In this document: positions 8,881 to 17,594 of the stretch, in pieces
Layout of the letters: each line of letters begins with the position of its first letter
Position numbering within the stretch: the stretch's first letter is position 1
Origin: Rhodospirillales bacterium
GTDB lineage: Bacteria; Pseudomonadota; Alphaproteobacteria; Reyranellales; Reyranellaceae
Direction of reading: 5' to 3'
Assembly (NCBI GenBank): GCA_016699855.1
Contig: CP064988.1
Location: forward strand, 3,190,501-3,254,500
Length of the DNA: 64,000 nt
The notes under the pieces: model-generated
The model's database searches: none
Told to the model about the DNA's origin: nothing
What the model saw: only the letters and a program-made list of their open reading frames with translations
Made by a program: the position numbers and the translations under genes

Positions 8881-9507
8881 ATGACCATGGAGAAGTTCAC
8901 GACGCTGACGGGCGTGGCCGCGCCATTGCCGATCGTCAACATCGACACCGACATGATCATCCCCAAGCAGTTCCTGAAGACGATCAAGCGGACGGGACTG
9001 AAGGAAGGCCTGTTCTACGAGATGCGCTACGCCGCCGACGGCGCCAAGCTCGACTTCGTGCTCGACCGGCCGGCCTACCAGAATTCCAAGATCATCGTCG
9101 CCGGGCCGAATTTCGGCTGCGGCTCCAGCCGCGAGCACGCGCCCTGGGCGCTGCTCGATTTCGGCATCCGCTGCGTGATCGCCGAGAGCTTCGCCGACAT
9201 CTTCTACAACAACTGCTTCAAGAACGGCATCCTGCCGATCAAGCTGCCGCGCGAGGACATCGCCAAGCTGATGGACGACGCCGAGCGCGGCGCCAACGCC
9301 GTCGTGACGATCGATCTCGTGAACCAGGAGATCAAGGGTCCGGACGGCGGCACGGTGAAGTTCGAGATCGACGCGTTCCGCAAGCAGAGCCTGCTGGACG
9401 GGCTCGACGACGTCGGCCAGACCCTGAAGGCGGCGCCGAAGATCGACGCGTTCGAGTCGTCGCAGAAGATGGGGCAGCCCTGGCTGTCGATGAACCCGGC
9501 GGCCTGA
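8881..9507 (+). CDS. leuD: 3-isopropylmalate dehydratase small subunit
   Basis: At 208 residues it has the standard length. It contains the aconitase swivel-domain motifs NIDTDMIIPKQFLK near the N-terminus, FGCGSSREHAPWALLDFG in the centre and ESFADIFYNNCFKNG after it. With LeuC it isomerises 2-isopropylmalate to 3-isopropylmalate in leucine synthesis in the cytoplasm. A GGGAGG ribosome-binding site lies just before ATG 8881. The large subunit gene leuC is not adjacent, because an RDD gene precedes it; leuB follows after an intergenic terminator hairpin. Confidence 0.97.
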   Translation: MTMEKFTTLTGVAAPLPIVNIDTDMIIPKQFLKTIKRTGLKEGLFYEMRYAADGAKLDFVLDRPAYQNSKIIVAGPNFGCGSSREHAPWALLDFGIRCVIAESFADIFYNNCFKNGILPIKLPREDIAKLMDDAERGANAVVTIDLVNQEIKGPDGGTVKFEIDAFRKQSLLDGLDDVGQTLKAAPKIDAFESSQKMGQPWLSMNPAA

Positions 9508-9529
9508 CGGCGCCGACGGTCTCCACGCG

Positions 9530-9560
9530 CGGCGCCCGTTTCCGGGCGCCGTCGCTTTTT
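9530..9560 (+). terminator. Rho-independent terminator between leuD and leuB
   Basis: A perfect 9-bp GC stem (9530-9538 pairing with 9543-9551) with loop TTTC is followed by GCTTTTT at 9554-9560. It starts 22 bases after the leuD stop and ends 27 bases before the leuB start, so it either ends the leuD transcript or attenuates read-through into leuB. No leader peptide is visible. Confidence 0.85.
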
Positions 9561-9587
9561 CGACCCCGATCCTCCGGAGCAAAGGCC

Positions 9588-10730
9588 ATGGCCACCTCGA
9601 ACCGCAATCTCCTCATGCTGCCCGGCGACGGCATCGGTCCCGAGGTCATGAACGAGGTCCGCAAGGTCATCGCCTGGACGGCCCGCAAGCGCGCCGTCGG
9701 CTTCGACATCGCCGAGGACGTGTGCGGTGGCGCCGCGCTGGACAAGCACGGCGTGCCGGTGACCGACGCCACGGTGAAGGTCGCGATGGAGGCCGACGCG
9801 GTGCTGTTCGGCTCGGTCGGCGGCCCGAAATGGGACAACGTCGCTTTCGACAAGAAGCCGGAGCGCGGCCTGCTGCGCCTGCGCAAGGAGATGGACCTGT
9901 TCGCCAATCTCCGGCCCGCCAAGGTGTTCGACGCGCTGGTCGACGCCTCGACCTTGAAGCCCGAGATCGTCAAGGGTCTCGATATCATGATCATCCGCGA
10001 GCTGACGGGCGGCGTGTATTTCGGCGAGCCGCGCGGCATCTCCGACCTGCCCAACGGCGAGCGGCTGGGCGTCGACACGCAGCGCTACAAGACCAGCGAG
10101 ATCCGCCGCGTCTGCGCCGTGGCCTTCGAGCTGGCGCGCAAGCGCGGCAACAAGGTGTGCAGCGCCGAGAAGGCGAACGTCATGCACACCGGCGTGCTGT
10201 GGCGGCAGGAGGCCACCAAGCTGCACCAGGAGTCGTACAAGGACGTCGAGCTCAGCCACATGTACGCCGACGCGCTGGCGATGCAGCTGGTGCGCTGGCC
10301 GGCGCAGTTCGACGTCATCGTCACCGACAATCTGTTCGGCGACATCCTGTCGGACGAGGCCTCGATGCTGACGGGCTCGCTCGGCATGCTGCCGTCCGCG
10401 TCGCTTGGCGCGCCCGACGCCACCGGCCGGCGCAAGGCGCTGTACGAGCCGATCCACGGCAGCGCGCCGGACATCGCCGGCAAGGGGCTGGCAAATCCGA
10501 TCGCCGAGACGCTAAGCTACTCGATGATGCTGCGCTACTCGTTCGACCTCGGCGCCGAGGCGGACCTGGTCGAGCGGGCGGTCGAGAACGTGCTCGGCGC
10601 CGGCTACCGCACGGCCGACCTGCTGACCGGCGGCATGGACGACAAGGCCGCCGCCGCCAAGGGCCTGCGCAAGGTCGGTACGCAGGAGATGGGCGACGCC
10701 ATCGTCAAGGAGCTCGACCGGCTGGCCTAG
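9588..10730 (+). CDS. leuB: 3-isopropylmalate dehydrogenase
   Basis: The 380-residue protein is a beta-decarboxylating dehydrogenase: LPGDGIGPEVMNEV at the N-terminus, VLFGSVGGPKWDN, the substrate-binding RLRKEMDLFANLRP, RELTGGVYFG, the Mg-binding VTDNLFGDILSDEAS, and the NAD-binding EPIHGSAPDIAGKGLANP. It oxidises and decarboxylates 3-isopropylmalate to 2-oxoisocaproate. ATG 9588 has a CGGAGC ribosome-binding site 7 bases upstream. The preceding terminator hairpin suggests it may have its own promoter or be expressed by read-through from leuD. Confidence 0.97.
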   Translation: MATSNRNLLMLPGDGIGPEVMNEVRKVIAWTARKRAVGFDIAEDVCGGAALDKHGVPVTDATVKVAMEADAVLFGSVGGPKWDNVAFDKKPERGLLRLRKEMDLFANLRPAKVFDALVDASTLKPEIVKGLDIMIIRELTGGVYFGEPRGISDLPNGERLGVDTQRYKTSEIRRVCAVAFELARKRGNKVCSAEKANVMHTGVLWRQEATKLHQESYKDVELSHMYADALAMQLVRWPAQFDVIVTDNLFGDILSDEASMLTGSLGMLPSASLGAPDATGRRKALYEPIHGSAPDIAGKGLANPIAETLSYSMMLRYSFDLGAEADLVERAVENVLGAGYRTADLLTGGMDDKAAAAKGLRKVGTQEMGDAIVKELDRLA

Positions 10731-10816
10731 CCGGGCCGTGGACGCCGCGCGCTTGCCATGACGCGCTCGGCGCCACAGTCTTCGATCCGCCCGCATGGCG
10801 CGGGAGGAGCGTAGGG

Positions 10817-12235
10817 ATGGCCGGAGCACATGGCGCGTCGGCGGGCGGCGGACCCGGCCCCGGCCCCGGTAAGGAGGCGCCGCCGCTCGGGCGCTATTCC
10901 TGGGCGCTGTTCGACTGGGCCAACCAGCCGTTCTTCACGCTGATCACCACGTTCATCTTCGCGCCGTACTTCGCCAACGTCCTGGTCGGCGATCCCGTGA
11001 AGGGGCAGGCCCAATGGGCCTTCACGCAAGCCACCTCGGGCGTGATCATCGCGCTGTGCTCGCCGTTCCTCGGCTCGATGGCCGACGCCGCGGGGCGCCG
11101 CAAGCCCTACATCCTCGCCTTCCAGATCGTGCTCGCGACGGGGTGCTTCGCGCTGTGGTGGGCGGTTCCCGGACGTCCCGATCTCGTCGCCGTGGTCGCC
11201 TGGGCGGTCGTGCTGGCGACGGTCGGCGCCGAGATCTCGATCGTGTTCAACAACGCGCAGCTGCCCAACATCGTCGGCCCGGACAAGATCGGACGGCTGT
11301 CGGGGATCGGCTGGGGCTTGGGCTATTGTGGCGGCCTGCTGTCGCTGTTCATCGTGCTGGCGGTCCGCGATCCGGCGATGCTGGGGCTGGCGCCGGCCGG
11401 CAGCCCGCCGCTCTTCGGCCTCGATCGCGCGACCTACGACGTGGAGCGACTGATCGGGCCGGCGACGGTCCTGTGGATGGCGCTGTTCGCGCTGCCGATG
11501 TTCCTGTTCACGCCGGACGGACGCGCCACCGGCCTTTCGGTGGGCGCCGCCGCGCGGCGGGGCGCGAGCTCCCTGCTGGCGACGGTCAAGGCGCTGCGCG
11601 GCTACCGCAACGCCGCGCGGTTCCTGGTCGCCTTCATGATCTACAACGACGGTCTGACGGCGGTGATCGCGTTCGGCGGCGTCTACGCCGCGGCGACGTT
11701 CGGCTGGACGACGACGACCCTGGGCGTGTTCGGCATCATCCTGACGGTGTTCGCCACCTTCGGCGCTTTCACCGGCGGCCGTCTCGACGACGCGATCGGC
11801 TCGAAACGCACGATCCAGATCGCCATCGTCGGCGTCTTCATCGCGACGCTCGGCATCCTGTCGGTCACCGACCACTCCATCCTGTTCGCCGTCGAGACGC
11901 CGCGGCCGGCGGCCGACCGCGGGATGTTCGGGTCGCCGCAGGAGAAGGTGTTCATGGGCTTCGCGCTGATCCTCGGGATCTGCATGGGCCCGATGCAGGC
12001 GGCCAGCCGCACCATGGTCGGCCGGCTGGCGCCGGAGGGCATGACCGGCGAGTTCTACGGGCTGTTCGCGCTGAGCGGCCGCGCCACCGCGTTCATGGCG
12101 CCGCTGCTGATCGGCGTGGTGACGCAGGTCACCGACTCGAACCGCGGCGGCCTGATGGTCGTACTGGTGTTCCTCGCCGTGGGCTTCGCCATCCTGTGGA
12201 CCGTGCGCGAGGAGCGCGCGCCGCGCCTGCACTGA
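10817..12235 (+). CDS. UMF1/Atg22-like MFS transporter
   Basis: The 472-residue polytopic membrane protein has the UMF1 (vacuole effluxer Atg22-like) signatures YSWALFDWANQPFFTLI and NNAQLPNIV, and an SRTMVGRLAPEG loop near the C-terminus. About 12 hydrophobic segments are visible. Family members are thought to export amino acids or other small solutes, and the substrate here is unknown. ATG 10817 lies just after GGAGGAGCGTAGGG, a good ribosome-binding site. The N-terminal 30 residues are low-complexity Gly/Pro. It is convergent with cobT, with 21 bases between the two stop codons. Confidence 0.9.
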   Translation: MAGAHGASAGGGPGPGPGKEAPPLGRYSWALFDWANQPFFTLITTFIFAPYFANVLVGDPVKGQAQWAFTQATSGVIIALCSPFLGSMADAAGRRKPYILAFQIVLATGCFALWWAVPGRPDLVAVVAWAVVLATVGAEISIVFNNAQLPNIVGPDKIGRLSGIGWGLGYCGGLLSLFIVLAVRDPAMLGLAPAGSPPLFGLDRATYDVERLIGPATVLWMALFALPMFLFTPDGRATGLSVGAAARRGASSLLATVKALRGYRNAARFLVAFMIYNDGLTAVIAFGGVYAAATFGWTTTTLGVFGIILTVFATFGAFTGGRLDDAIGSKRTIQIAIVGVFIATLGILSVTDHSILFAVETPRPAADRGMFGSPQEKVFMGFALILGICMGPMQAASRTMVGRLAPEGMTGEFYGLFALSGRATAFMAPLLIGVVTQVTDSNRGGLMVVLVFLAVGFAILWTVREERAPRLH

Positions 12236-12256
12236 GCGCGCGCCGGCGTCCGCGGC

Positions 12257-13300
12257 TCAATGCGACGGTCCGACCGGCCGGATCTCGCGCTGTTCCAGCG
12301 TCGCCATCCCCGCGAAGCACGCCATCGCGATCTTGACCACCGACACCGCCAGCGCCGCGCCGCTGGCCTCGCCCAGCCGCATGTCGAGATCGAGCAGAGG
12401 ACGCTTGCTCAGCCTCGCGCATAGCGCGGCATGCGCCGGCTCGGCCGACCGGTGCGCAACGAGGCAATGGTCGAGCGCGTGGTCGTCGATGGCGTGCAGC
12501 ACCGCGGCCGCCGCCGTGCAGGCGTAGCCGTCGAGCAGCACCGGGATGCGGCCCATGCGGGCGGCGACGATGGCGCCGCAGATCGCCGCCAGTTCCTCGC
12601 CGCCGAGCGCCGCGAGGATCGCCAGCGGATCGCCCGTCAGGCCGCGATGCCGTTCGACGCCCAGCCGCACCGTCTCGACTTTGCGGGCCAGCGCCTCGCC
12701 TTTGACGCCGGTGCCGGGTCCGACCCAGTCGGCCGCGTCGCCGCCGAACAGCGCGTGGCACAGCGCCGCCGCCGAGGTGGTGTTGCCGATGCCCATCTCG
12801 CCGAGGCAGAGGACGTCGATTCCCGTCTCGGCCGCCATCATGCCGTAGGCCATGGCGCGGGCGCATCGGCCCTCGTCCATCGCCGGCCCGGCGGTGAAAT
12901 CGGCGACGGGATGGTCGAGATCCATCTCGTAGACGCGCAGGTCGCCGTCGATCGCGCCGGTGATCTGGTTGATCGCCGCGCCGCCGTCGATGAACGTGCG
13001 CACCATCGTCGCGGTCACGTCGGGCGGGAACGCCGAGACGCCGCGCGCGGCGACGCCGTGGGCGCCGGCGAACACGCAGACCCGCGGCCGGTCGCAGCGC
13101 GGATGCTCGCGGCCCTGCCACGCCGCCAGCCAGTCGACGATCTCCTCGAGCCGGCCGAGCGATCCCGGCGGTTTGACGAGGCCGTCCTGGCGCAGTCGCG
13201 CCCGCGTGCGCGCGGCGACGTCAGGGCCGGGCAGGCGCGCCATCACGGCGCGCATCTCGGCGAAACTCGCCTCCGGCGGGGCGTCGGATCGTTCGGTCAT
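12257..13300 (-). CDS. cobT: Nicotinate-nucleotide--dimethylbenzimidazole phosphoribosyltransferase
   Basis: The product of 347 residues transfers the phosphoribosyl group of NaMN to 5,6-dimethylbenzimidazole, activating the lower ligand of cobalamin. Motifs: LVKPPGSLGRLEEI near residue 40, VCVFAGAHGVAARGVSAFP, GEMGIGNTTSAAAL, and near the C-terminus MRLGEASGAALA, whose Glu (about residue 311) matches the family's catalytic base. It starts at ATG 13300; the frame stays open further upstream but only as antisense of cobS. It is divergent from cobS with 54 bases between starts, and no cobalamin riboswitch fits in that gap. Confidence 0.97.
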   Translation of the reverse strand: MTERSDAPPEASFAEMRAVMARLPGPDVAARTRARLRQDGLVKPPGSLGRLEEIVDWLAAWQGREHPRCDRPRVCVFAGAHGVAARGVSAFPPDVTATMVRTFIDGGAAINQITGAIDGDLRVYEMDLDHPVADFTAGPAMDEGRCARAMAYGMMAAETGIDVLCLGEMGIGNTTSAAALCHALFGGDAADWVGPGTGVKGEALARKVETVRLGVERHRGLTGDPLAILAALGGEELAAICGAIVAARMGRIPVLLDGYACTAAAAVLHAIDDHALDHCLVAHRSAEPAHAALCARLSKRPLLDLDMRLGEASGAALAVSVVKIAMACFAGMATLEQREIRPVGPSH

Positions 13301-13354
13301 GTCGTTGGGGGAGCGGGTGGCAGGGGCGCGACGTTGTCCTACACTGTCCGGGCG

Positions 13355-14203
13355 ATGACCAGCGAAAACCCCGATCCCCGGCTTGATCGCGACGCGCCAC
13401 CGGCGCCGCGCGACGCGGCCGGCTGGCTGGCGGCGCTGGGCGAGGCGGCCGCGTTCTTCACGCGGCTGCCCGTCGGCGGCGCGGGCGCGCCGAGCTACCG
13501 CCTCGCCGACACGCTGCCGGTGGTGCCGGTGGTCGGCGTCGCGATCGGGCTGGCGGCCGGGATCGACCTCGCCATCGCACGCGGGCTCGGCGCCTCGTCG
13601 CTTCTCGCCGCCGCGGTGGGGGTGTTGACGGCCGTCGTCATCACCGGCGCGCTGCACGAGGACGGGCTGGCGGACACCATCGACGCCTTCGGCGCGCCGG
13701 GCGCCGTCCGGACGCGGCGTCTGGAGATCCTGCGCGACAGCCGCATCGGCGTGTTCGGCGCGTTGGCGTTGATGTTCTCGCTGCTGTTCAGGGTCGCGGC
13801 GCTGGCACAGATCGTCGACACGCGCGGCGCGCTGGCGGCGCTGCTGGCGTTGGCGGCGGCGCACGCGCTGTCGCGCGCGGCGCTGGGCTGGACCTTGTGG
13901 TCCTCGCCACCGGCGCGCGCGGACGGCCTCTCGGCCGGAATCGGCGCGGTCTCGCAGGCGACCGCCGGCTGGACGCTGGGCGTCGGTGGCGCGATCGCCT
14001 TCGTCTGCCTCGTCTGGGTCACGCCGCTGGTCGCGCTGCTGGCGCCGCCGCTGGCGGTGGCCATCGCCGCCGGGACCGCGTCTGTGGCGCGCGAGCGCGT
14101 CGGCGGCCACACCGGCGACACGCTGGGCGCGACGCAGCAGTTCGTCGAGATCGCGATCCTCATCCTTGTCGCGCTCGCCGTCGGGCTCGGAGCGCGGGTG
14201 TGA
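13355..14203 (+). CDS. cobS: Adenosylcobinamide-GDP ribazoletransferase (cobalamin synthase)
   Basis: This 282-residue integral membrane enzyme joins adenosylcobinamide-GDP and alpha-ribazole to form adenosylcobalamin. Seen are the FFTRLPV motif at residues 35-41, the acidic GALHEDGLADTIDAFG segment and LEILRDSRIGVFG. The C-terminal RVGGHTGDTLGATQQ motif and at least six hydrophobic segments are also present. The N-terminal 25 residues are a poorly conserved Pro/Asp-rich extension, so a later start is possible. The last bases overlap cobU by GTGA, showing coupled translation. Confidence 0.96.
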   Translation: MTSENPDPRLDRDAPPAPRDAAGWLAALGEAAAFFTRLPVGGAGAPSYRLADTLPVVPVVGVAIGLAAGIDLAIARGLGASSLLAAAVGVLTAVVITGALHEDGLADTIDAFGAPGAVRTRRLEILRDSRIGVFGALALMFSLLFRVAALAQIVDTRGALAALLALAAAHALSRAALGWTLWSSPPARADGLSAGIGAVSQATAGWTLGVGGAIAFVCLVWVTPLVALLAPPLAVAIAAGTASVARERVGGHTGDTLGATQQFVEIAILILVALAVGLGARV

Positions 14204-14751
14204 GCGGCGCCGATCTGACGCTCGTGCTGGGTGGCGCGCGTTCGGGCAAGAGCGTCCATGCCGAGCGGCTGGTGGACGGCACGCTCGACGGCGCGGCACC
14301 GCGCGCAAGCGTCTACATCGCGACCTGCGACGCCGCCGAGAGCGCGCGCCACGACGACCGCGAGATGCTCGAACGCATCGCCGGGCATCGCGCGCGGCGT
14401 GGTCCGCATTGGACGACCGTCGAGGCGCCTCTCGAGCTTCCCGGCGCGTTGCGCGCGCACGCGGCCGACCCGCGGCCCGCGCTGGTCGACTGCCTCACGG
14501 TCTGGGTGTCGAATTTGTTGCTGGTGGACCGCGATATCGCGGGCGCGACGACGGAGTTGCTCGCCGCGGTCGACGCCACGACCGGACCCGTGACGCTGGT
14601 CGCCAACGAGGTCGGGCTCGGGGTCGTGCCCGGCACATCGCTTGGCCGCCGCTTCCGCGACGAGGCCGGCCGCCTCAACATCCACGTCGCCGCCCGCGCC
14701 CGCCGCGTGATCCTGATGACGGCGGGAATCCCCATGACTCTAAAGGGCTGA
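14200..14751 (+). CDS. cobU: Bifunctional adenosylcobinamide kinase / adenosylcobinamide-phosphate guanylyltransferase
   Basis: The 183-residue protein has the P-loop GGARSGKS at residues 9-16, the AGHRARRG segment carrying the family's nucleotidylated His, VDCLTVWVSNLLL (Walker B-like) and NEVGLGVVPGTSLGRRFRDEAG. It phosphorylates adenosylcobinamide and then transfers GMP to give AdoCbi-GDP, the substrate of CobS encoded immediately upstream with a 4-base overlap. GTG 14200 is chosen because of that overlap and the conserved N-terminal distance to the P-loop. The gene is also called cobP. Confidence 0.95.
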   Translation: MSGADLTLVLGGARSGKSVHAERLVDGTLDGAAPRASVYIATCDAAESARHDDREMLERIAGHRARRGPHWTTVEAPLELPGALRAHAADPRPALVDCLTVWVSNLLLVDRDIAGATTELLAAVDATTGPVTLVANEVGLGVVPGTSLGRRFRDEAGRLNIHVAARARRVILMTAGIPMTLKG

Positions 14752-14852
14752 CCCCGCCAGCGTCGAATTCGACGCCGATCCCCGGATGGCGCCACCGCCG
14801 TGCATGGCCGACAACGCGATCCGTCGCGCCGCTGGCGCCGGAGGTCTCCCGA

Positions 14853-15776
14853 ATGGATACGCGCGCGCGGCCGATGGGCCCCGTCGAATGGTCGCTGCTG
14901 GTCGCGTTGGCGCTGCTGTGGGCCGGCTCGTTCTTCTTCGCCAAGATCGCGGTGACGACGCTGCCACCGCTCACGGTGGTGCTGGCACGGGTCGGCATCG
15001 CCGCCGTCGCGCTCAATCTGCTGCTGGTGGGGTCGGGCCGACGCATGCCGGCGGATCTCGGCATCTGGGCGGCGTTCGTCGCCATGGGCCTGCTCAACAA
15101 CCTGATCCCGTTCAGCCTGATCTTCTGGGGTCAGACGCGGATCGGTTCCGGTCTCGCATCGATCCTCAACGCCACCACGCCGCTATGGACCGTCGTGGTG
15201 GCGCATCTGTCGACCCGCGACGAGCGGATGACGGCGGGCAAGCTGGCGGGCGTCGCCGCCGGTATCGCCGGCGTGGCGGCGTTGCTGGCGCCGACGCTGT
15301 CGGCCGGCGCGGCCGGCGACCTCGCGGCGATGGCCGCGGTGGTGGGCGCGGCGCTGTCCTACGCCGCCGCCAGCGTGTTCGGCCGCCGCTTCGCGCGCAT
15401 GGCGGTGCCGCCCTTCGCCGTGGCGTCGGGGCAGCTGACCGCGACCACGGCGATGATGCTTCCCGTCGTGGCGATCGTCGATGCGCCATGGATGCTGCCG
15501 GTGCCGGGCGTCGAGGTCTGGGCGTCGCTGGTGGCGCTGGCGTTGCTGAGCACCGCGCTGGCCTACGTGATCTATTTCAGGATCCTGGCGACCGCCGGCG
15601 CGACCAACCTGATGCTGGTGACGTTGCTGATTCCGCCCGGCGCTGTGGCGCTGGGCGCCGTGTTCCTCGGAGAGCTGATCTCGCCCGAGCATCTCGTCGG
15701 GTTCGCGCTGATCGGCGTCGGTCTGGCGCTGATCGACGGCCGCCTGATCGGCGTGGCGCGGCGGCTATCCGGGTAG
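14853..15776 (+). CDS. EamA/DMT-superfamily transporter
   Basis: The protein has 307 residues with about ten hydrophobic helices in two EamA repeats (LLVALALLWAGSFFFAKIAV in the first; the second starts near residue 150). The loop NATTPLWTVVVAH and the end GVALGAVFLGE-type segment are typical of the family. These inner-membrane permeases export amino acids, nucleosides or other metabolites; the substrate is not predictable. ATG 14853 gives a short N-terminus (MDTRARPMGPVEW) before helix 1. It lies 101 bases after cobU, so co-transcription with the cobalamin genes is possible but not required. Confidence 0.88.
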   Translation: MDTRARPMGPVEWSLLVALALLWAGSFFFAKIAVTTLPPLTVVLARVGIAAVALNLLLVGSGRRMPADLGIWAAFVAMGLLNNLIPFSLIFWGQTRIGSGLASILNATTPLWTVVVAHLSTRDERMTAGKLAGVAAGIAGVAALLAPTLSAGAAGDLAAMAAVVGAALSYAAASVFGRRFARMAVPPFAVASGQLTATTAMMLPVVAIVDAPWMLPVPGVEVWASLVALALLSTALAYVIYFRILATAGATNLMLVTLLIPPGAVALGAVFLGELISPEHLVGFALIGVGLALIDGRLIGVARRLSG

Positions 15777-15922
15777 CCGTCCACGGGCCGCGACACCAGG
15801 GCCGGCGCCACATTTCCGCCGCGCGTTGAACCGATGATTCAGCGGACTTGAAGTGATATGGTAAGCGCGCCTCGGCCATAGGCGTCCCTCCGCCGGCCGG
15901 TGGCCATGAATGGAGAAACGAT

Positions 15923-16618
15923 ATGACGACGCTCCGCCCGGGCTTGTCCCGCCGCACCCTCGTCGCGTCCGCCGCCGGCGCCGCCGCCTTCGGCGCCGCC
16001 CTGCCGGCGCTGGCCGACGCCAAACGCCAGGCCCTCGTCAACGACGCGCTCGCCGCCGCCCAGCGCGTGGCCGAGAGCAAGGACATCGGCGATCCGCCGG
16101 CGCTGCTGCGCCGCTGCAAGGGCGTGATGATCCTGCCGAGCTTCGCGCAGGCGGCGTTCGTGGTCGGCGGCGCCGGCGGTCGCGGCGTGCTGCTGGGCCG
16201 GCGCGGTCCCGGCGACTGGAGCTACCCCGCGTTCTACAACATGGGCTCCGGCAGCCTCGGGCTGCAGATCGGCGGCCGGGTGCAGGAGATCGTCCTGATC
16301 GTGCTCACCGACAAGGGCCTGAACTCGCTGCTCGACAGCCGCTTCAAGTTCGGCGCCGAGGCGGGCGTCACGGTGCTGGAGCTGGGCGGCGGCGTCGCCG
16401 GCGCGACCACGGCGGCGGCCGGCGCCGACATCGTGTCGTTCTCGCGCGCCAGCGGCCTGTTCATCGGCGGCGCCCTGGAGGGCTCGTACCTCGATCCCGA
16501 CAACGACTGGAACGCGCTGTACTACGGCCAGGGCGCCCGGCCGCGCGCCATCGTGCTGGAACGCCGCTACTCGAACCCCGGCGCCAACGCCCTGCGGCAG
16601 TATCTCGCGAAGTACTAG
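15923..16618 (+). CDS. SYLF/YSC84 lipid-binding domain protein with Tat-like signal
   Basis: The 231-residue product begins with a probable twin-arginine signal peptide (SRRTLVASAAGAAAFGAALPALA) and continues as a SYLF (Ysc84 actin-binding-like) domain. Visible marks are LLRRCKGVMILP, the glycine-rich GGAGGRGVLLGRR, FYNMGSGSLGLQIG and ADIVSFSRASGLFIGGALEGS. Bacterial members are exported proteins thought to bind membranes or lipids; no enzymatic role is known. A Shine-Dalgarno GGAGAAACG precedes ATG 15923. It is convergent with lolA, with a perfect inverted repeat between them. Confidence 0.88.
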   Translation: MTTLRPGLSRRTLVASAAGAAAFGAALPALADAKRQALVNDALAAAQRVAESKDIGDPPALLRRCKGVMILPSFAQAAFVVGGAGGRGVLLGRRGPGDWSYPAFYNMGSGSLGLQIGGRVQEIVLIVLTDKGLNSLLDSRFKFGAEAGVTVLELGGGVAGATTAAAGADIVSFSRASGLFIGGALEGSYLDPDNDWNALYYGQGARPRAIVLERRYSNPGANALRQYLAKY

Positions 16619-16648
16619 GGCGCGTATGGAAGGCGCGGCGACCACCGT

Positions 16649-16714
16649 GTCATCCCGAGCGTAGCGAGGGATCCAGGTTCCGTCCCTGGATCCCTCGCTA
16701 CGCTCGGGATGACA
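16649..16714. repeat. Perfect 30-bp inverted repeat between convergent genes
   Basis: Arms 16649-16678 and 16685-16714 are perfect reverse complements with a 6-base loop. The core resembles the dispersed 'CATCCCGAGCGTAGCGAGGGATC' repeats common in bacterial intergenic regions. It lies between the stop codons of the SYLF gene and lolA, so it probably also works as a bidirectional transcription terminator. Confidence 0.9.
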
Positions 16715-16729
16715 GGGCCGGCGGCTCGG

Positions 16730-17518
16730 TCAGCGCTGCTCTTTCGCGCGCTTCAGGGCGTGCTCGTCGAAGCGGAAGAGGTCGTTCGCCAACGGCATGC
16801 CGGTCTTGAGCGCGTTCAGCGTCACGTCGACGCGCGTGCCCTTGGAATCCCAGGTCGTCCAGCCCTTGAGCATCAGGGGCCGGTCGGCGAACGCGATCTC
16901 GACGCGGCCTTCCTGCGGCCGAGAGGTCTGGATCATCGTCAGCCGCAGCTCGCCGGCGGCGCGGGTCACGCCGGTCACGGTGAGATCGCCCGACAGGACG
17001 ACCTTCTCTGCGGCGAGGAAGCTGGCCGAGGTCCAGCCCAGCGGCCACTGGCTGAAGGTGCCGTCGGAGAAGTCCGCCATCGTCACCTGCGACCCGTCGG
17101 CCACGATCAGCAGCTTGACCGGCGGATCGTACTCGAAACGCATGCGGCCGGGCCGGCGCAGCGACAGCGTGCCGGGCAGCGTGCGGCCGCTGGCGCCGAC
17201 CTGCGCGAAGCGCGCCTGCAGCGTCTGGACGTCGTTGAGATACCGCTCGGCGCGCACCACGTCGGCCTGGTCGGCGGCCGAGAGCGCCGGCGCGGCGGCG
17301 GTGGCGGCCGGCGCCTGCTGACGCCGCGACGGGCGCGGCTGCTCGGCGGGCGTCTCGCTCGGACCCTGCGCGTTGGCGTCGTCGAACGACAGCGTGAGGA
17401 TGTGCCGGTCGCCGCCGAGCCTCGGCGTCAGCGCCCACGCGGCCACGCCGGCGGCCAGCGCCAGCGCGCCGACGGCGAGGCGGCGGACGAACGTGCGGGC
17501 GGCTGGCGGGTTGGTCAT
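16730..17518 (-). CDS. lolA: Outer-membrane lipoprotein carrier protein LolA-like
   Basis: The product of 262 residues has an N-terminal hydrophobic segment (about residues 13-30) that would be a signal peptide or anchor. A Pro/Ala-rich linker follows (about residues 50-80), then a LolA domain with YLNDVQTLQARFAQ, GTLSLRRPGRMRFEYDPP, LLIVADGSQVTMAD and WTTWDSKGTRVDVTL. LolA ferries lipoproteins across the periplasm to the outer membrane. It lies 76 bases downstream of ftsK on the same strand, the usual alphaproteobacterial order. The long linker before the domain is unusual for E. coli LolA but common in this group. Confidence 0.9.
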   Translation of the reverse strand: MTNPPAARTFVRRLAVGALALAAGVAAWALTPRLGGDRHILTLSFDDANAQGPSETPAEQPRPSRRQQAPAATAAAPALSAADQADVVRAERYLNDVQTLQARFAQVGASGRTLPGTLSLRRPGRMRFEYDPPVKLLIVADGSQVTMADFSDGTFSQWPLGWTSASFLAAEKVVLSGDLTVTGVTRAAGELRLTMIQTSRPQEGRVEIAFADRPLMLKGWTTWDSKGTRVDVTLNALKTGMPLANDLFRFDEHALKRAKEQR

Positions 17519-17594
17519 CGAATCGTCCGGGACGGAGCGGGAGCGGGCGATTCTGGCGATGAAAGCGGCGGAATGACGGCGGCCGCGCCGGCGC

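Noticed and set aside
13301..13354. Cobalamin riboswitch before cobS or cobT
   Set aside because: The gap is only 54 bases, too short, and no B12-box-like sequence was seen.
13301..14308. N-terminal extension of cobT giving a 683-residue protein
   Set aside because: The extension is antisense to cobS and has no homology; CobT is complete from ATG 13300.
16019..16809. Open frame containing a CHPERSEGS-type peptide
   Set aside because: This peptide arises from reading through the 30-bp palindromic repeat and is a common false protein.
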